Shown: positions 38,989-47,593 of the stretch, in pieces
Numbering within the stretch: the first letter of the stretch is position 1
Layout of the letters: each line of letters opens with the position of its first letter
Assembly: GCA_039201605.1 (NCBI GenBank)
Contig: JBCCRO010000014.1
Coordinates: 62,001 to 126,000, forward strand
DNA length: 64,000 nt
Direction: 5' to 3'
From: CADEDH01 sp039201605
GTDB taxonomy: Bacteria; Actinomycetota; Acidimicrobiia; Acidimicrobiales; SZUA-35
Made by a program: the position numbers and the translations under genes
Notes under the pieces: model-generated
Told to the model about the DNA's origin: nothing
The model's input: the letters and a program-made list of their open reading frames with translations, nothing else
Database searches by the model: none

Positions 38989-40949
38989 TCGATCTGCCAA
39001 ACGCCCGCCCCCTCCACGCCTCGTGGACCGTGCGGCTCGCCGCACTCGTCCTCCTGGCGATGGTCGTGGTCGGCGGCTGGACCTCGGATGCCCGGGGGCA
39101 GGACGGCGATGATGGTGCGGAGGCTCCTCCGGCCCGCATCGTCGCCGTCGACGCCGTCGGGACCGCCGTGGGCGTCGAGCTGATCGGCCTCGACCCGGAC
39201 ACGCCGGCGTCGTCCGTCGAACTGCTGGTCGAGGGCGAGGCCGTATCGGCGTCGTCGGTGTCGACCACCACCGCCGACGGTCGGACCGCCGAGATCGTGC
39301 TCGTCGTCGACGCCCACGTACGGGGCGCCGCCGGCGATCTGGTCGCCGCCATCACCGAACAGCTGCAGACCGCCACCAGCGACTCGTCGTCGTCGACCTC
39401 GATCGCCGTGGTCTCCGCCGGTGACGGCGCCTTGATCCTCAGCCACCCGACGACCGACCGCGACCGCACCCTGGCCGCGCTCGACGAGGTGTCGTTCCGC
39501 AACTCCTCCGCCCTCTACAGCGCCGTCGAGCGGGGAGCCGGGCTCTTCACCGACGACCCGACGACGGTCAAGACGATGATCGTGGCCGCCACCGGCGCCG
39601 ACGAGGGCTCGACCGTCACCTCGGCCGAAGGCCAGGCCGCCCTGCTCCAGCGGGGTGCCCAGCTCATCACCGTCGGCTTCCAGGGCTCGGACAACAACCT
39701 CGAGGCCCTCAGCAACCAGACGGCGGGCCTCACCTACCAGACGACCACCGTCGAGGCCCTGCAGGACGCCGTCGCCGCGGCGATGGTCGCCGCCGAAGGC
39801 CGGACGGTCGTCGGCTTCGAGCCCGGCGAGTTGGCCGAGGCGCGGACGACGGTGGCCATGACCGTCGCCGACCAGAGCTTCGACTTCTCGTACCCGGCCG
39901 ACGTGCGGACGGTCAATCCGCTCCAGCTGGCGCCGGAGGCCAAGGCCGGATCCAGCTCCTTCGCTCTGTTCCAGACCTCGGCCGGCCTGTACCTGGCCCT
40001 GCTCCTGGCCTTCGTCGGCATCTCGCTCGGCGTGTGGTCGCTCGGTTCGATCGTGGCCGGCGGCGAGGCCGGCCTGGAGGGCGTGCTCGCCCGCTACACC
40101 GAGGATGGCGAGGTCACCGAGGCCGAGGTGGAGGACATGGTCGTGCAGTCGGCCCTCCTCCAGCGAGCGGTCGAGGTCAGCGAGTCGTTCGCCGAACGCC
40201 AGGGCTTCCTGTCCCGGGTGGAGGAGCTGCTCGAGCGGGCCAACCTGCCCGTGCGGCCGGGCGAGGGGATGTTCATCCTCGGCGCCATCGTCTTCCTCTC
40301 CTCGATGCTCGGCCTCGTGGTGACCCGCAGCGTGCTGGCCGCCTTGATCTTCGGCGTGTTCGCCGTCGCCGTCACCTTCTTCATCGTCCGCTACCTGGGC
40401 GCCCGTCGCCTGAAGACCTTCGAGTCGCAGCTCCCCGACACGCTGCAGCTGCTGTCGGGCACCCTGCGGGCCGGCTACTCGCTGCCCCAGGGCCTCGAAG
40501 CGGTCTCCAACGAGATCGCCGACCCGATGGGTCAGGAGCTGCGTCGGGCCATGACCGAGGCTCGCCTCGGTCGGGACATGGAGGACGCCCTCACCGGTAT
40601 CGCCGATCGGATGTCCAGCCCCGACTTCGCCTGGACGGTGATGGCCATCGGCATCCAGCGCGAGGTCGGTGGCAACCTCAACGAACTCCTTATGAGCGTG
40701 TCCGACACGATGGTGGCCCGAGACCGCCTCAAGCGCGAGATCTCGGCCCTGACCGCCGAGGGCAAGATGTCGGCCGGTGTGCTGTCGTTCCTGCCGCCGG
40801 GCCTCGGGGCGATCATGTGGATCATCAACCCGGAATACATCTCCGTGCTGTTCACCGAGACGATGGGCAACGTCCTGCTCGGGCTCGGCGTGCTCTCGGC
40901 CACGGTCGGTCTGGCCTGGATGAAGAAAGTGATCACCGTCGATGTCTGA
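38985..40949 (+). CDS. tadB: TadB-type pilus membrane protein fused to an extracytoplasmic vWA-like domain
   Basis: A 654-aa fusion. Residues about 12-38 are a signal peptide (VRLAALVLLAMVVVGGWTS). Residues about 45-290 resemble a von Willebrand A domain (TAEIVLVVDAHVRGAAGDLV, SIAVVSAGDGALILSHPTTD, TMIVAATGADEGSTV, ITVGFQGSDNN), but the MIDAS DxSxS is not intact (DAHVR). TM segments follow at about 320-345 and 420-460. The C-terminal T2SSF domain (about 475-620) reads LPDTLQLLSGTLRAGYSLPQGLEAV and IGIQREVGGNLNELLMSVSDTM. It overlaps cpaF and tadC. Confidence 0.9.
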   Translation: MIDLPNARPLHASWTVRLAALVLLAMVVVGGWTSDARGQDGDDGAEAPPARIVAVDAVGTAVGVELIGLDPDTPASSVELLVEGEAVSASSVSTTTADGRTAEIVLVVDAHVRGAAGDLVAAITEQLQTATSDSSSSTSIAVVSAGDGALILSHPTTDRDRTLAALDEVSFRNSSALYSAVERGAGLFTDDPTTVKTMIVAATGADEGSTVTSAEGQAALLQRGAQLITVGFQGSDNNLEALSNQTAGLTYQTTTVEALQDAVAAAMVAAEGRTVVGFEPGELAEARTTVAMTVADQSFDFSYPADVRTVNPLQLAPEAKAGSSSFALFQTSAGLYLALLLAFVGISLGVWSLGSIVAGGEAGLEGVLARYTEDGEVTEAEVEDMVVQSALLQRAVEVSESFAERQGFLSRVEELLERANLPVRPGEGMFILGAIVFLSSMLGLVVTRSVLAALIFGVFAVAVTFFIVRYLGARRLKTFESQLPDTLQLLSGTLRAGYSLPQGLEAVSNEIADPMGQELRRAMTEARLGRDMEDALTGIADRMSSPDFAWTVMAIGIQREVGGNLNELLMSVSDTMVARDRLKREISALTAEGKMSAGVLSFLPPGLGAIMWIINPEYISVLFTETMGNVLLGLGVLSATVGLAWMKKVITVDV

Positions 40950-41886
40950 TTTCGTGGCCTCCATCCCCTTCGAGGTCTTCATCGGTCTCGCCGGCGTCGC
41001 CGTCGGCCTCGTACTGTTCTTCGTCCTCAACCAGGTCGAGGAGCGCAACACCGCCCGGTCGACCCTCCGGCAGCTCGACGGCTACGAGGTGCAGAACCAG
41101 CGTGAGCAGGAGCTGCTGGCCCCCGCCCACGAGCGCATCCTCGAGCCGATCGTCGGCTTGTTCACTCGCCTCGGCGGCCGGCTCAACCCGCCGGAGTACG
41201 TCGAGAGCATCCAGCGGAAGCACATCCAGGCCGGCTACCGGTCGGCCGAGCGGGTCGAGCGCTTCCTGGCCATGCGGATCCTGGGCTTCGTCTTCATTCC
41301 GCTGTGGCTGTTCCTGATCCTGGTGGTCAACCCGTTCGGTCTCGAGGGGCTCCTGCTCTACTCCCTGGCCGGCCTCGGCGCCGTCATCGGCGGCGTCGGC
41401 CCCTCGACCAGCCTCAACCGGGCGGTCGAGCAGCGCCAGACCGCCATCCAGAAGGCCCTGCCCGACGTGCTCGACCTGCTGGTGATCTCGGTTGAGGCCG
41501 GCCTCGGCTTCGAGCAGGCCGTCGACCGGGTGATCGAGAACGTGCCCGGCGAACTCAGCGACGAGTTCGCCCGGGTGCTGGGCGAGACCCAGGCCGGCAG
41601 CTCCCGCTCCGACGCCCTCCGAGCCCTGCAGGAGCGGGTCGACACCCCCGAGGTGCGCTCGTTCGTGTTGGCCATGATCCAGGCTGACACCTTCGGCGTC
41701 AGCATCGGACGGGTCCTGCGGGCCCAGGCCGACGAGATGCGGATCAAGCGCCGCCAGATGGCCCAGGAAAAGGCCCAGAAGGCGCCGGTGAAGATGATGA
41801 TCCCGATGGTGCTGTGCATCTTTCCCGCCCTCTTCGTGGTGGTGTTGGGGCCGGCCATGATCAACATCTCCCGCAACCTGAGCTGA
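40942..41886 (+). CDS. tadC: Tad pilus membrane platform protein TadC
   Basis: A 314-aa type II secretion F-domain protein and platform partner of TadB. TM segments are at about residues 9-28, 113-133, 135-155 and the C-terminus (MMIPMVLCIFPALFVVVLGPAM). The T2SSF core is LPDVLDLLVISVEAGLGFEQAVDRV ... FVLAMIQADTFGVSIGRVLRAQADEMR. The start overlaps tadB by 8 bp. A membrane protein of unknown role follows 4 bp after the stop region. Confidence 0.93.
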   Translation: MSDFVASIPFEVFIGLAGVAVGLVLFFVLNQVEERNTARSTLRQLDGYEVQNQREQELLAPAHERILEPIVGLFTRLGGRLNPPEYVESIQRKHIQAGYRSAERVERFLAMRILGFVFIPLWLFLILVVNPFGLEGLLLYSLAGLGAVIGGVGPSTSLNRAVEQRQTAIQKALPDVLDLLVISVEAGLGFEQAVDRVIENVPGELSDEFARVLGETQAGSSRSDALRALQERVDTPEVRSFVLAMIQADTFGVSIGRVLRAQADEMRIKRRQMAQEKAQKAPVKMMIPMVLCIFPALFVVVLGPAMINISRNLS

Positions 41887-41890
41887 GTTC

Positions 41891-43393
41891 ATGCTGACGG
41901 CGGGGCGGGGCGAGGGCCGATCGACGGGCGCCGACCAGGTGGCGGCGGCCGCCATGCCCGACCCCTTCGTCGAACCGCTTCCCGAGCGCGGCCCCGATCT
42001 GGCCACCTCGCTCGGGGCGATGCTGGCGCTCCTGGGCTTCGTCATCGGGGCCCGGGTCATCGGCGACAACAGCTTCCTCACCCACCTGGCCACCGGCCGG
42101 TTGATCCTCGACACGGCGTCGGTGCCGACCACCGACCCCTACAGCTGGTCGGCCGGGGAGTCGTGGACGGTGCAGAGCTGGCTGGCCAGCGTGCTCTACG
42201 CCTCGCTGGAATCGGCGGCCGGACCGTGGGCCATCCGCTGGCTCAACGGCGTGCTCGGCGCCGTCGTGGTCGGCGGTCTGTGGGCTTTGACGTCGCCGGT
42301 GCGGTCGCTGTTGTTGCGGACCGGGCTGGTGAGCCTGACCATCGTGATCGGGACCTTCCTGTGGCCGCCCCGCCCGCTGCTGTTCGCCCTGGCGTGCCTG
42401 GTACTGGTGCTCCTGGTGGCCCAGGGGCGCCTCGCCGCCCCGTGGTTGGTGCCGGTCTTCTGGGTGTGGGCCAACACCCACGGGTCGTTCGTCCTCGGCG
42501 GTGGTCTCCTGGTGCTGATGCTGCTCGGGGCCGCCATCGATGAGCGGGCCGTGCCCCGCCACGAGCTGCGGGTCGTGCTGTGGGGCGCCGCCGGAGGCGT
42601 CGCCGCCCTGGCCAACCCGATCGGCTGGCGGCTGATCTGGTTTCCCCTGCACCTGATGGGTCGCAACGAGGCGCTCGACCGGGTGGCCGAGTGGGCCTCG
42701 CCGTCGTTCCGCTCCCCGGTGGAGCAGCTGTTCCTGCTGCTGCTCCTGCTGTTGGTGGTGGCCGCCACCCGCCGGGCCGGTTGGCGGGCCCTCCTGCCGT
42801 CGGTGGTGTTCTTCGCTACCGGGTTGCTGGCGGTGCGCAATCTCGGCGTGGCCTCGGTGGTGATCGTGGCCCTGCTGGCGCCCGCCCTGGCCGAGAGCTT
42901 CGGCTCGATCGACGGGACCGAGCGGGGGCTCATCCCGAGGGCCATGGCCGTCATCGCCGTGGTCGGCGTGGCCCTGGTCGCCGTCGTGACGGCGTCGGAG
43001 CCGGCGATCGATCTCGAGTCGTACCCGGTCGAGGAGGTCGACTGGCTTGAGGAGCGGGATCTGGTGGCCGATCCCGGGGTTCGTCTGGCCCAGCGCGACT
43101 TCGTCGGCAACTACCTCCACCACCGGTATGGCCCCGAGGCCTCGGTGTTCATGGACGACCGATTCGATTTCCACCCCCTGCCGGTGGTGGCCGACCACGC
43201 CGGGCTGCTGTCGGCGGGCGACTACCGGGAGATCCTCGACCGCAACGGGTTCGACGTCCTGTTGTGGGAGCTCGACAGCCCCCTCCATCGTTGGATCGGG
43301 GAGCAGCCGGCGTGGCTGGTGGTCGGCGAGGGCGAGGAGTGGTTCATCGCCTGTCGACGGTCCTCCGCCGTGTTCGACCGCTGCACCGGCTGA
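41891..43393 (+). CDS. Multi-pass membrane protein, GT-C-like
   Basis: A 500-aa protein with about 10 predicted membrane helices. The early loop GDNSFLTHLATGRLILDTASVPTTDPYSW and later VFWVWANTHGSFVLGGGLL resemble integral-membrane (GT-C type) glycosyltransferase-like proteins. The C-terminal 120 residues (about 380-500) form a soluble domain with HHRYGPEASVFMDDRFDFHP. A pilus glycosylation role is suggested only by its position, directly after tadC and just before the flp pilin gene on the other strand. ATG 41891 lies 4 bp after tadC; an internal ATG at 41954 is possible. Confidence 0.7.
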   Translation: MLTAGRGEGRSTGADQVAAAAMPDPFVEPLPERGPDLATSLGAMLALLGFVIGARVIGDNSFLTHLATGRLILDTASVPTTDPYSWSAGESWTVQSWLASVLYASLESAAGPWAIRWLNGVLGAVVVGGLWALTSPVRSLLLRTGLVSLTIVIGTFLWPPRPLLFALACLVLVLLVAQGRLAAPWLVPVFWVWANTHGSFVLGGGLLVLMLLGAAIDERAVPRHELRVVLWGAAGGVAALANPIGWRLIWFPLHLMGRNEALDRVAEWASPSFRSPVEQLFLLLLLLLVVAATRRAGWRALLPSVVFFATGLLAVRNLGVASVVIVALLAPALAESFGSIDGTERGLIPRAMAVIAVVGVALVAVVTASEPAIDLESYPVEEVDWLEERDLVADPGVRLAQRDFVGNYLHHRYGPEASVFMDDRFDFHPLPVVADHAGLLSAGDYREILDRNGFDVLLWELDSPLHRWIGEQPAWLVVGEGEEWFIACRRSSAVFDRCTG

Positions 43394-43558
43394 TCCGACG
43401 GACCGCCGGGCACCGCCGACGCCGGACCCGGCCGGCGGAGGGAGAGCGGCTCGTGCGGCTCGGCGAGCCCCGGCGGGCAGGTCAGCCCACGGCGGCGGTG
43501 GCGGGTACCGCCATTGGCCTCAGGCGCGTCCCACCATCGTTGCGACATCGTGAGGAAC

Positions 43559-43711
43559 GTGTGGAGTCGACGGAAGCGGCGCGGGCGTCCCCTGGTGGCG
43601 CGCTGGCGCTGGCGAAACCCGTGGGCCGACGGTCTGGCCGCCGGGCTCGATCTCGGAACCCGGCGACCCGATGCCTCGGCGCCGGAACGCGCAGATGCCG
43701 AGCACGGGTAG
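43559..43711 (+). CDS. Possible small basic protein
   Basis: GTG 43559 opens 50 codons beginning MWSRRKRRGRPLVARWRWRN, very basic and Trp-rich at the start and acidic at the end. A weak GTGAGGAAC precedes it. Its stop lies inside the flp-side hairpin. No family likeness is seen; a chance frame in GC-rich DNA is quite possible. Confidence 0.25.
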   Translation: MWSRRKRRGRPLVARWRWRNPWADGLAAGLDLGTRRPDASAPERADAEHG

Positions 43712-43724
43712 CGCTCGGCATCTG
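43692..43724 (-). terminator. Strong hairpin downstream of flp
   Basis: A perfect 12-bp inverted repeat CAGATGCCGAGC/GCTCGGCATCTG with a 9-nt loop lies 42 bp past the flp stop on the minus strand. There is no T-tract on the minus strand; TTCTGTT follows on the plus strand. It is probably a terminator, possibly bidirectional. Confidence 0.6.
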
Positions 43725-43766
43725 AGGGTTCTGTTGTCGATGGCCGGTCGTCGACCGGCGGTTCGA

Positions 43767-43949
43767 TCAGTCGATGGCGTCGGCGACCGAGCTGAACTTG
43801 CTCTCGGCGGCGGTGCCCAGGAGGGTCACGGCGGCGATGCAGACGACGGCGATCAGCGCCACGAGCAGCGCGTACTCGACGAGGCTGGCGCCACGCTCGG
43901 TCTTGGCTCGGGCCCGGGCCCAGGTTGCGAGGAATTCGTAGTGAAGCAT
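43767..43949 (-). CDS. flp: Flp-type major pilin
   Basis: A 60-aa prepilin. The basic leader MLHYEFLATWARARAKTERG ends at G20, the expected TadV-type prepilin peptidase site, followed by ASLVEYALLV with Glu at +5 and Tyr at +6, the Flp signature. A hydrophobic helix of about 22 residues and a short polar tail (GTAAESKFSSVADAID) complete it. ACGGAG precedes the ATG. It is on the opposite strand to cpaB-tadC, which may allow separate, higher expression. No prepilin peptidase or TadE/F pseudopilins occur in the window. Confidence 0.93.
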   Translation of the reverse strand: MLHYEFLATWARARAKTERGASLVEYALLVALIAVVCIAAVTLLGTAAESKFSSVADAID

Positions 43950-44032
43950 TGGTGGAATCTCCGTGGTAGGAAGGTCGTGGTGTGGTTCACCCGTGGGTGG
44001 GTATGACCAATGAATCGACGCGACCCTTCAGA

Positions 44033-44062
44033 ATCTGAATGGGCCAGCAGCCCCATTCAGAT
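44033..44062 (-). terminator. Hairpin between the NarL-type regulator and flp
   Basis: A perfect 11-bp inverted repeat ATCTGAATGGG/CCCATTCAGAT (44033-44043 with 44052-44062) and an 8-nt loop lie 69 bp downstream of the regulator stop and upstream of flp. It may end the kinase-regulator transcript so that flp is expressed on its own, or act as an operator for flp. Confidence 0.55.
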
Positions 44063-44130
44063 CGGGCATCGTGGGCCGATGAGACCCTTGCCCGGCGGAG
44101 ATTCGTGTGCCGTCCCTGTCGGCGGCCGGG

Positions 44131-44901
44131 CTAGTTCAGCGTGACGATGCCCATCCGGACGGCCTGGAGCACGGCCTGGGTCCGATCGCGGGCATCGAGC
44201 TTCTGGTAGATCGAGGCCAGGTGGTTCTTCACCGTCTTCTGGCTGATGAACAGGGCTTCGGCCACCTCGGGAGTGGAGCACCCGTCGGCGATCAGCTGCA
44301 GGACCTCCTCCTCACGGGCGGTGATGACCCGCTCCTGGGGCTGCTCGTTCTCCTGCCGGCGGACGTCGGCCAGCATCGAGGCGGCCAGGCCGGGGGAGAG
44401 GGCGGTCTCGCCGACGGCGACGGCGTCGATCGCCATGGCGATCTCGTCGGTGCTGCAGTCCTTGACCAGGTAGCCGTTGGCCCCGGCTCGGATGGCGTCG
44501 GTCAGGATGTCCTGGTCGGCGTGCATGGTGAGCACCACGATCCGGACCTCGGGGTGCTCGGCCTTGATCTGGCGGGTCGCCTCGACCCCGTCGAGGCCCG
44601 GCATGGTCACGTCCATCAAGACGATGTTGGGCTGGGCCGAGGAGACCAGGTCGAGGGCCTCCGTGCCGTTGCGAGCCTCGGCCACGACCGTGAACCCCAT
44701 CTCCTCGAGCGATCGGCGAAGGCCCTCGCGGAGCATTCGATGATCGTCGGCGAGGAGCAACCGGATGGAGGCGCGGCTGGGGCTCGGACCGCTGATCGTG
44801 CTGGTGGAGGGCCACGAGCCGCCGCCGGTGCGAGCGCCGGAGGACGCCCCCGGGGCTCGGTCGGCCGATGACTGTGCGGTTACCTTCTGGCTAGGAAACA
44901 C
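44131..44901 (-). CDS. NarL/FixJ-family response regulator
   Basis: A 256-aa regulator. A Ser/Gly/Pro-rich N-terminal extension of about 45 residues precedes the receiver (RLLLADDHRMLREGL). Phospho-acceptor Asp is in IVLMDVTMPGLDG, Thr in VVLTMHADQD, and Lys in GYLVKDCSTDE. The LuxR-type HTH reads VITAREEEVLQLIADGCSTPEVAEALFISQKTVKNHL. The GTG at 44901 overlaps the kinase gene end by 22 bp, so they are coupled. It lies directly upstream of flp on the same strand, suggesting control of the pilin gene. Confidence 0.92.
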   Translation of the reverse strand: MFPSQKVTAQSSADRAPGASSGARTGGGSWPSTSTISGPSPSRASIRLLLADDHRMLREGLRRSLEEMGFTVVAEARNGTEALDLVSSAQPNIVLMDVTMPGLDGVEATRQIKAEHPEVRIVVLTMHADQDILTDAIRAGANGYLVKDCSTDEIAMAIDAVAVGETALSPGLAASMLADVRRQENEQPQERVITAREEEVLQLIADGCSTPEVAEALFISQKTVKNHLASIYQKLDARDRTQAVLQAVRMGIVTLN

Positions 44902-46646
44902 CGTACTTTGGTCCCTTCTCCTGGTTGTGAGAGCAATTCGAGGGAGGCGCCGATGTTGTCGGCCCGCTCCCGCATACCGATGAGGCCGTAGGAGTCGGGG
45001 CGACCCAGCCGGCCCGAGGCGTCCCGGGCCGGGAGGCCCTGTCCGTCATCGGTGATATCGAGTAGTGCGCCCTCGCCGTCGCAGACCCAGCGGATCTGGA
45101 CGGTGCGGGCGGCGGCATTTCGTTCGACGTTGACGATCGCCTCCTGGGCGATGCGCCACATCTCCCGCTCCTGGGGGAGGGGGAGTCGTCGGTCGGCGTC
45201 GCAGTCGACGTCGATCCGGAGGCCGCTGCGTTCGGCGACGCGGCCGGCGAACTCGTTGATCGTGGCGCCGAGATCGCGATCGTCGGCCACATCGGCCCGC
45301 AGATCGCTCAGCGCATCGCGCACCTCGACCACGACCTCGCGGACACAGGACCGCAGCTCGCGCAGCTCACCGGCGGTGGGCTCGACGCCCTCGTTGCGGC
45401 GGATGAGCCGGTCGATCTCGAAGCCGAGGTGGGCCAGCGACTGGCCGATGCGGTCGTGCAGGTCGCGGGCGATGCGGCTGCGCTCCTCGTCGGCGCCCAT
45501 CGACCGCAGGCGGCGGAACCAGCGGGCGTTGTCGATCGAGAGGGCGACCGGCTCCACGAACCCGGTGAGCAGGCGCTGCTCCCGGTCGGAGAACGGTTGG
45601 GTCGAGCGACGTTCGATGGCCAGCAGGCCGACGACGTCGTCGCGGCTGCGCAGCGGTACGTACACCCCGCATCGGGAGCGGGAGTCGAAGGGGCGGTCGA
45701 CGTCGGTCACCGCCGACATCGCCACCAGTCGCTGGGTGGCGATCGCCCGCTGGGCCGGAGCCGGGAGTTCGGTGACGGGGAAGGTCTCGTCGATGGCGAC
45801 GCCGTGGGTGGAGGCGACCGTCCACCGCTCCCCGCCGGTCTCGTGGGTGAGGATCAGCACTGAGTCGAGGCGCAGCAGGCCCCGGAGGCGGGTGACGGTC
45901 GAGTCGAGCACCTCACCCAGATCGAGCGAGGCGGGCAGGGTCTGGGTGACGACGTACAGCTTGGTGAGGAGGGCGTTGGCCTCGGCCAGCTGGGCCACCC
46001 GGTCGAGGGCCAGGTTGTGGCGACGGGACGCCTCGCCCGAGATCCGTCGGGCGTAGCCGGCCACGATCCCGCCGAGTAGGAGGAGGGTGGCCCATTGGGC
46101 GCTCTGGGCCAGCTCGTCGCGGCCGTAGCCCGGCTGGCTGACCTCGGGGACGCTGACGGCGAGGGTGGAGGCGACGCCGACCCTGATGGCGAAGGCGAAA
46201 CCGCGGGCGAAGCCGGCGATGGTGATGGCGTTGATCAGGACCAGCACCAGGGGCGAGGCCCAGTAGCCGGTGGCGATGACGGCCAGCACGTGGAGGGCGA
46301 TCTCGGCCAGTAGCACGAGGAGGGAGCGGACCGAGCCGTCGTCCTGCTGGGGCCGAAGGGTACGGAAGAGCGTGTTGCCCAGGACGACGAGCACCCAGCC
46401 GGTCACGGTGAGGTCGCCGTCGGTCATGTCGGCTGCGGCCAGCACAACCGACACCACGGTGGTGGCCCATCGCACGGCCAGGATGGCCGGCCGGAACGCC
46501 ACCAGACGGTTGACGTCCTGCGTCGACCGCCCCTCACCGGTGGGGCCCGAGGTGGGGTCCCACCCGCCGGTGGGCCCCGTCGGGGAGGTCGATGGCGTCA
46601 GCACGTCGTCGTCGTGGCCATCAACGATGAGGTCGGTCATGGGCAT
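44880..46646 (-). CDS. Membrane GAF sensor histidine kinase (HisKA_3 type)
   Basis: A 588-aa kinase from ATG 46646 (MPMTDLIVDG); the frame runs further upstream into the coaE promoter, so that part is excluded. It has about six TM helices (about residues 45-205), then a GAF domain (about 225-370, with LDSVLILTHETGGERWTVAS and VYVPLRSRDDVVGLLAIERR). HisKA_3 follows, with phospho-acceptor His in SRIARDLHDRIGQSLAHLGF. The ATPase domain has AQEAIVNVERNAAA, ITDDGQGLP and YGLIGMRERADNIGASLEL. The signal is unknown. It is divergent from coaE. Confidence 0.9.
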   Translation of the reverse strand: MPMTDLIVDGHDDDVLTPSTSPTGPTGGWDPTSGPTGEGRSTQDVNRLVAFRPAILAVRWATTVVSVVLAAADMTDGDLTVTGWVLVVLGNTLFRTLRPQQDDGSVRSLLVLLAEIALHVLAVIATGYWASPLVLVLINAITIAGFARGFAFAIRVGVASTLAVSVPEVSQPGYGRDELAQSAQWATLLLLGGIVAGYARRISGEASRRHNLALDRVAQLAEANALLTKLYVVTQTLPASLDLGEVLDSTVTRLRGLLRLDSVLILTHETGGERWTVASTHGVAIDETFPVTELPAPAQRAIATQRLVAMSAVTDVDRPFDSRSRCGVYVPLRSRDDVVGLLAIERRSTQPFSDREQRLLTGFVEPVALSIDNARWFRRLRSMGADEERSRIARDLHDRIGQSLAHLGFEIDRLIRRNEGVEPTAGELRELRSCVREVVVEVRDALSDLRADVADDRDLGATINEFAGRVAERSGLRIDVDCDADRRLPLPQEREMWRIAQEAIVNVERNAAARTVQIRWVCDGEGALLDITDDGQGLPARDASGRLGRPDSYGLIGMRERADNIGASLELLSQPGEGTKVRCFLARR

Positions 46647-46769
46647 CCAGGAGGCGGGAACGAGGGAGGAACGAGGTCGATGGGCACACCCGACAACGGG
46701 TAGGTCGACCCTCCAGAATGGAATCGGTCCGGATGGCCCAAAGATGAGGGGTCTGACAGCACAGTCCGG

Positions 46770-46775
46770 TACCTT
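46770..46775 (+). promoter_or_regulatory. -10 box TACCTT of leaderless coaE
   Basis: TACCTT lies 7 nt before GTG 46783. It decides the start, since the reading frame is open for about 500 bases upstream. Confidence 0.6.
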
Positions 46776-46782
46776 CGACCTG

Positions 46783-47421
46783 GTGAGACTGGTCGCGCTG
46801 ACTGGGGGAATCGGCTCAGGGAAGTCGTCGGTATCGTCCCGCCTGGGCGAGCGGGGTGCCGTGATCATCGACGCCGACGCCGTGGTCAAGGATCTGCAAC
46901 GGCCGGGACGGCCCGTCTACGAGGCGATGGTGGCCCGCTGGGGTGAGGGGATCGTGGCCGAGGACGGCTCGCTCGACCGGGCGGCGGTGGCCGCCATCGT
47001 GTTCGGCGACGAGGCTGAACTGGAGGCGCTCAACGAACTCGTCCACCCGGCGGTGCGCACCGAGATGTACGCCATGACCGCGGCCCAGGCCGAGACCGAC
47101 AACGTGGTGGTGCTCGACATCCCGCTGCTGACCGAGAGCGGCCAGAGCAGTCGGGGGGCCTCGGCCGTCATCGTGGTCGATGTGCCCCCGGAGCTGGCCA
47201 TCGAGCGCCTGGTGGCGCACCGGGGCTTCGACGAGGTCGACGCCAAGGCCCGCATCGCCTCCCAGGCCAGCCGGGAGGACCGCCTGGCCCTGGCCGACTT
47301 CGTCATCGACAACACCGGCGATCTCGCCGCCCTCGATGCCGAGGTCGATCGATGTTGGACCTGGCTCCAGACCCTCGACCCCACCCCCTACCCGCCGCCC
47401 GACGACGCTGGTCTTGGCTGA
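46783..47421 (+). CDS. coaE: Dephospho-CoA kinase
   Basis: Last step of coenzyme A synthesis: ATP-dependent phosphorylation of dephospho-CoA. A 212-aa P-loop kinase with Walker A LTGGIGSGKSSVSSRLGE at residues about 6-23, IIDADAVVKDLQRPG binding the substrate, and VVLDIPLLTESG. It starts MRLVALTGG at GTG 46783. It lacks the C-terminal UPF0157 (GrpB-like) extension of mycobacterial CoaE. It lies 172 bp before uvrB, as in many actinobacteria. Confidence 0.95.
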   Translation: MRLVALTGGIGSGKSSVSSRLGERGAVIIDADAVVKDLQRPGRPVYEAMVARWGEGIVAEDGSLDRAAVAAIVFGDEAELEALNELVHPAVRTEMYAMTAAQAETDNVVVLDIPLLTESGQSSRGASAVIVVDVPPELAIERLVAHRGFDEVDAKARIASQASREDRLALADFVIDNTGDLAALDAEVDRCWTWLQTLDPTPYPPPDDAGLG

Positions 47422-47580
47422 CGCCTCTCACCGGCCGGGCTCGCCGGCGACGGCGAACCGGCACATCGACGCCGTGCCAGGCCGATGCCTCGTACCGGCC
47501 AGGCTCGCCCCGGCTGCGCTGAACCTGCGCAGGGACGCCGAAGGCGGAGCGGCCCGACGGGCAGTGTCACAGGGGGTCCG

Positions 47581-47586
47581 TAGACT
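47581..47586 (+). promoter_or_regulatory. -10 box TAGACT of leaderless uvrB
   Basis: TAGACT ends 7 nt before the ATG at 47594. I see no SOS-box-like sequence between coaE and uvrB. Confidence 0.6.
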
Positions 47587-47593
47587 GGGGGGT

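Larger units (their letters stand above)
43394..43766. other. Intergenic region between pilus membrane protein and flp
   Basis: 373 bp without a confident gene. It contains a possible 50-codon plus-strand frame (43559-43711) and a strong 12-bp inverted repeat (43692-43724) next to the flp stop. The frames lack recognisable domains. Confidence 0.6.

Noticed and set aside
38910..41051. 713-codon minus-strand frame across tadB
   Set aside because: Antisense shadow of a gene with signal peptide, membrane segments and T2SSF motifs; no domain of its own.
47422..47593. SOS box before uvrB
   Set aside because: No TCGAAC-N4-GTTCGA-like sequence is present; only partial GAAC strings without the dyad.
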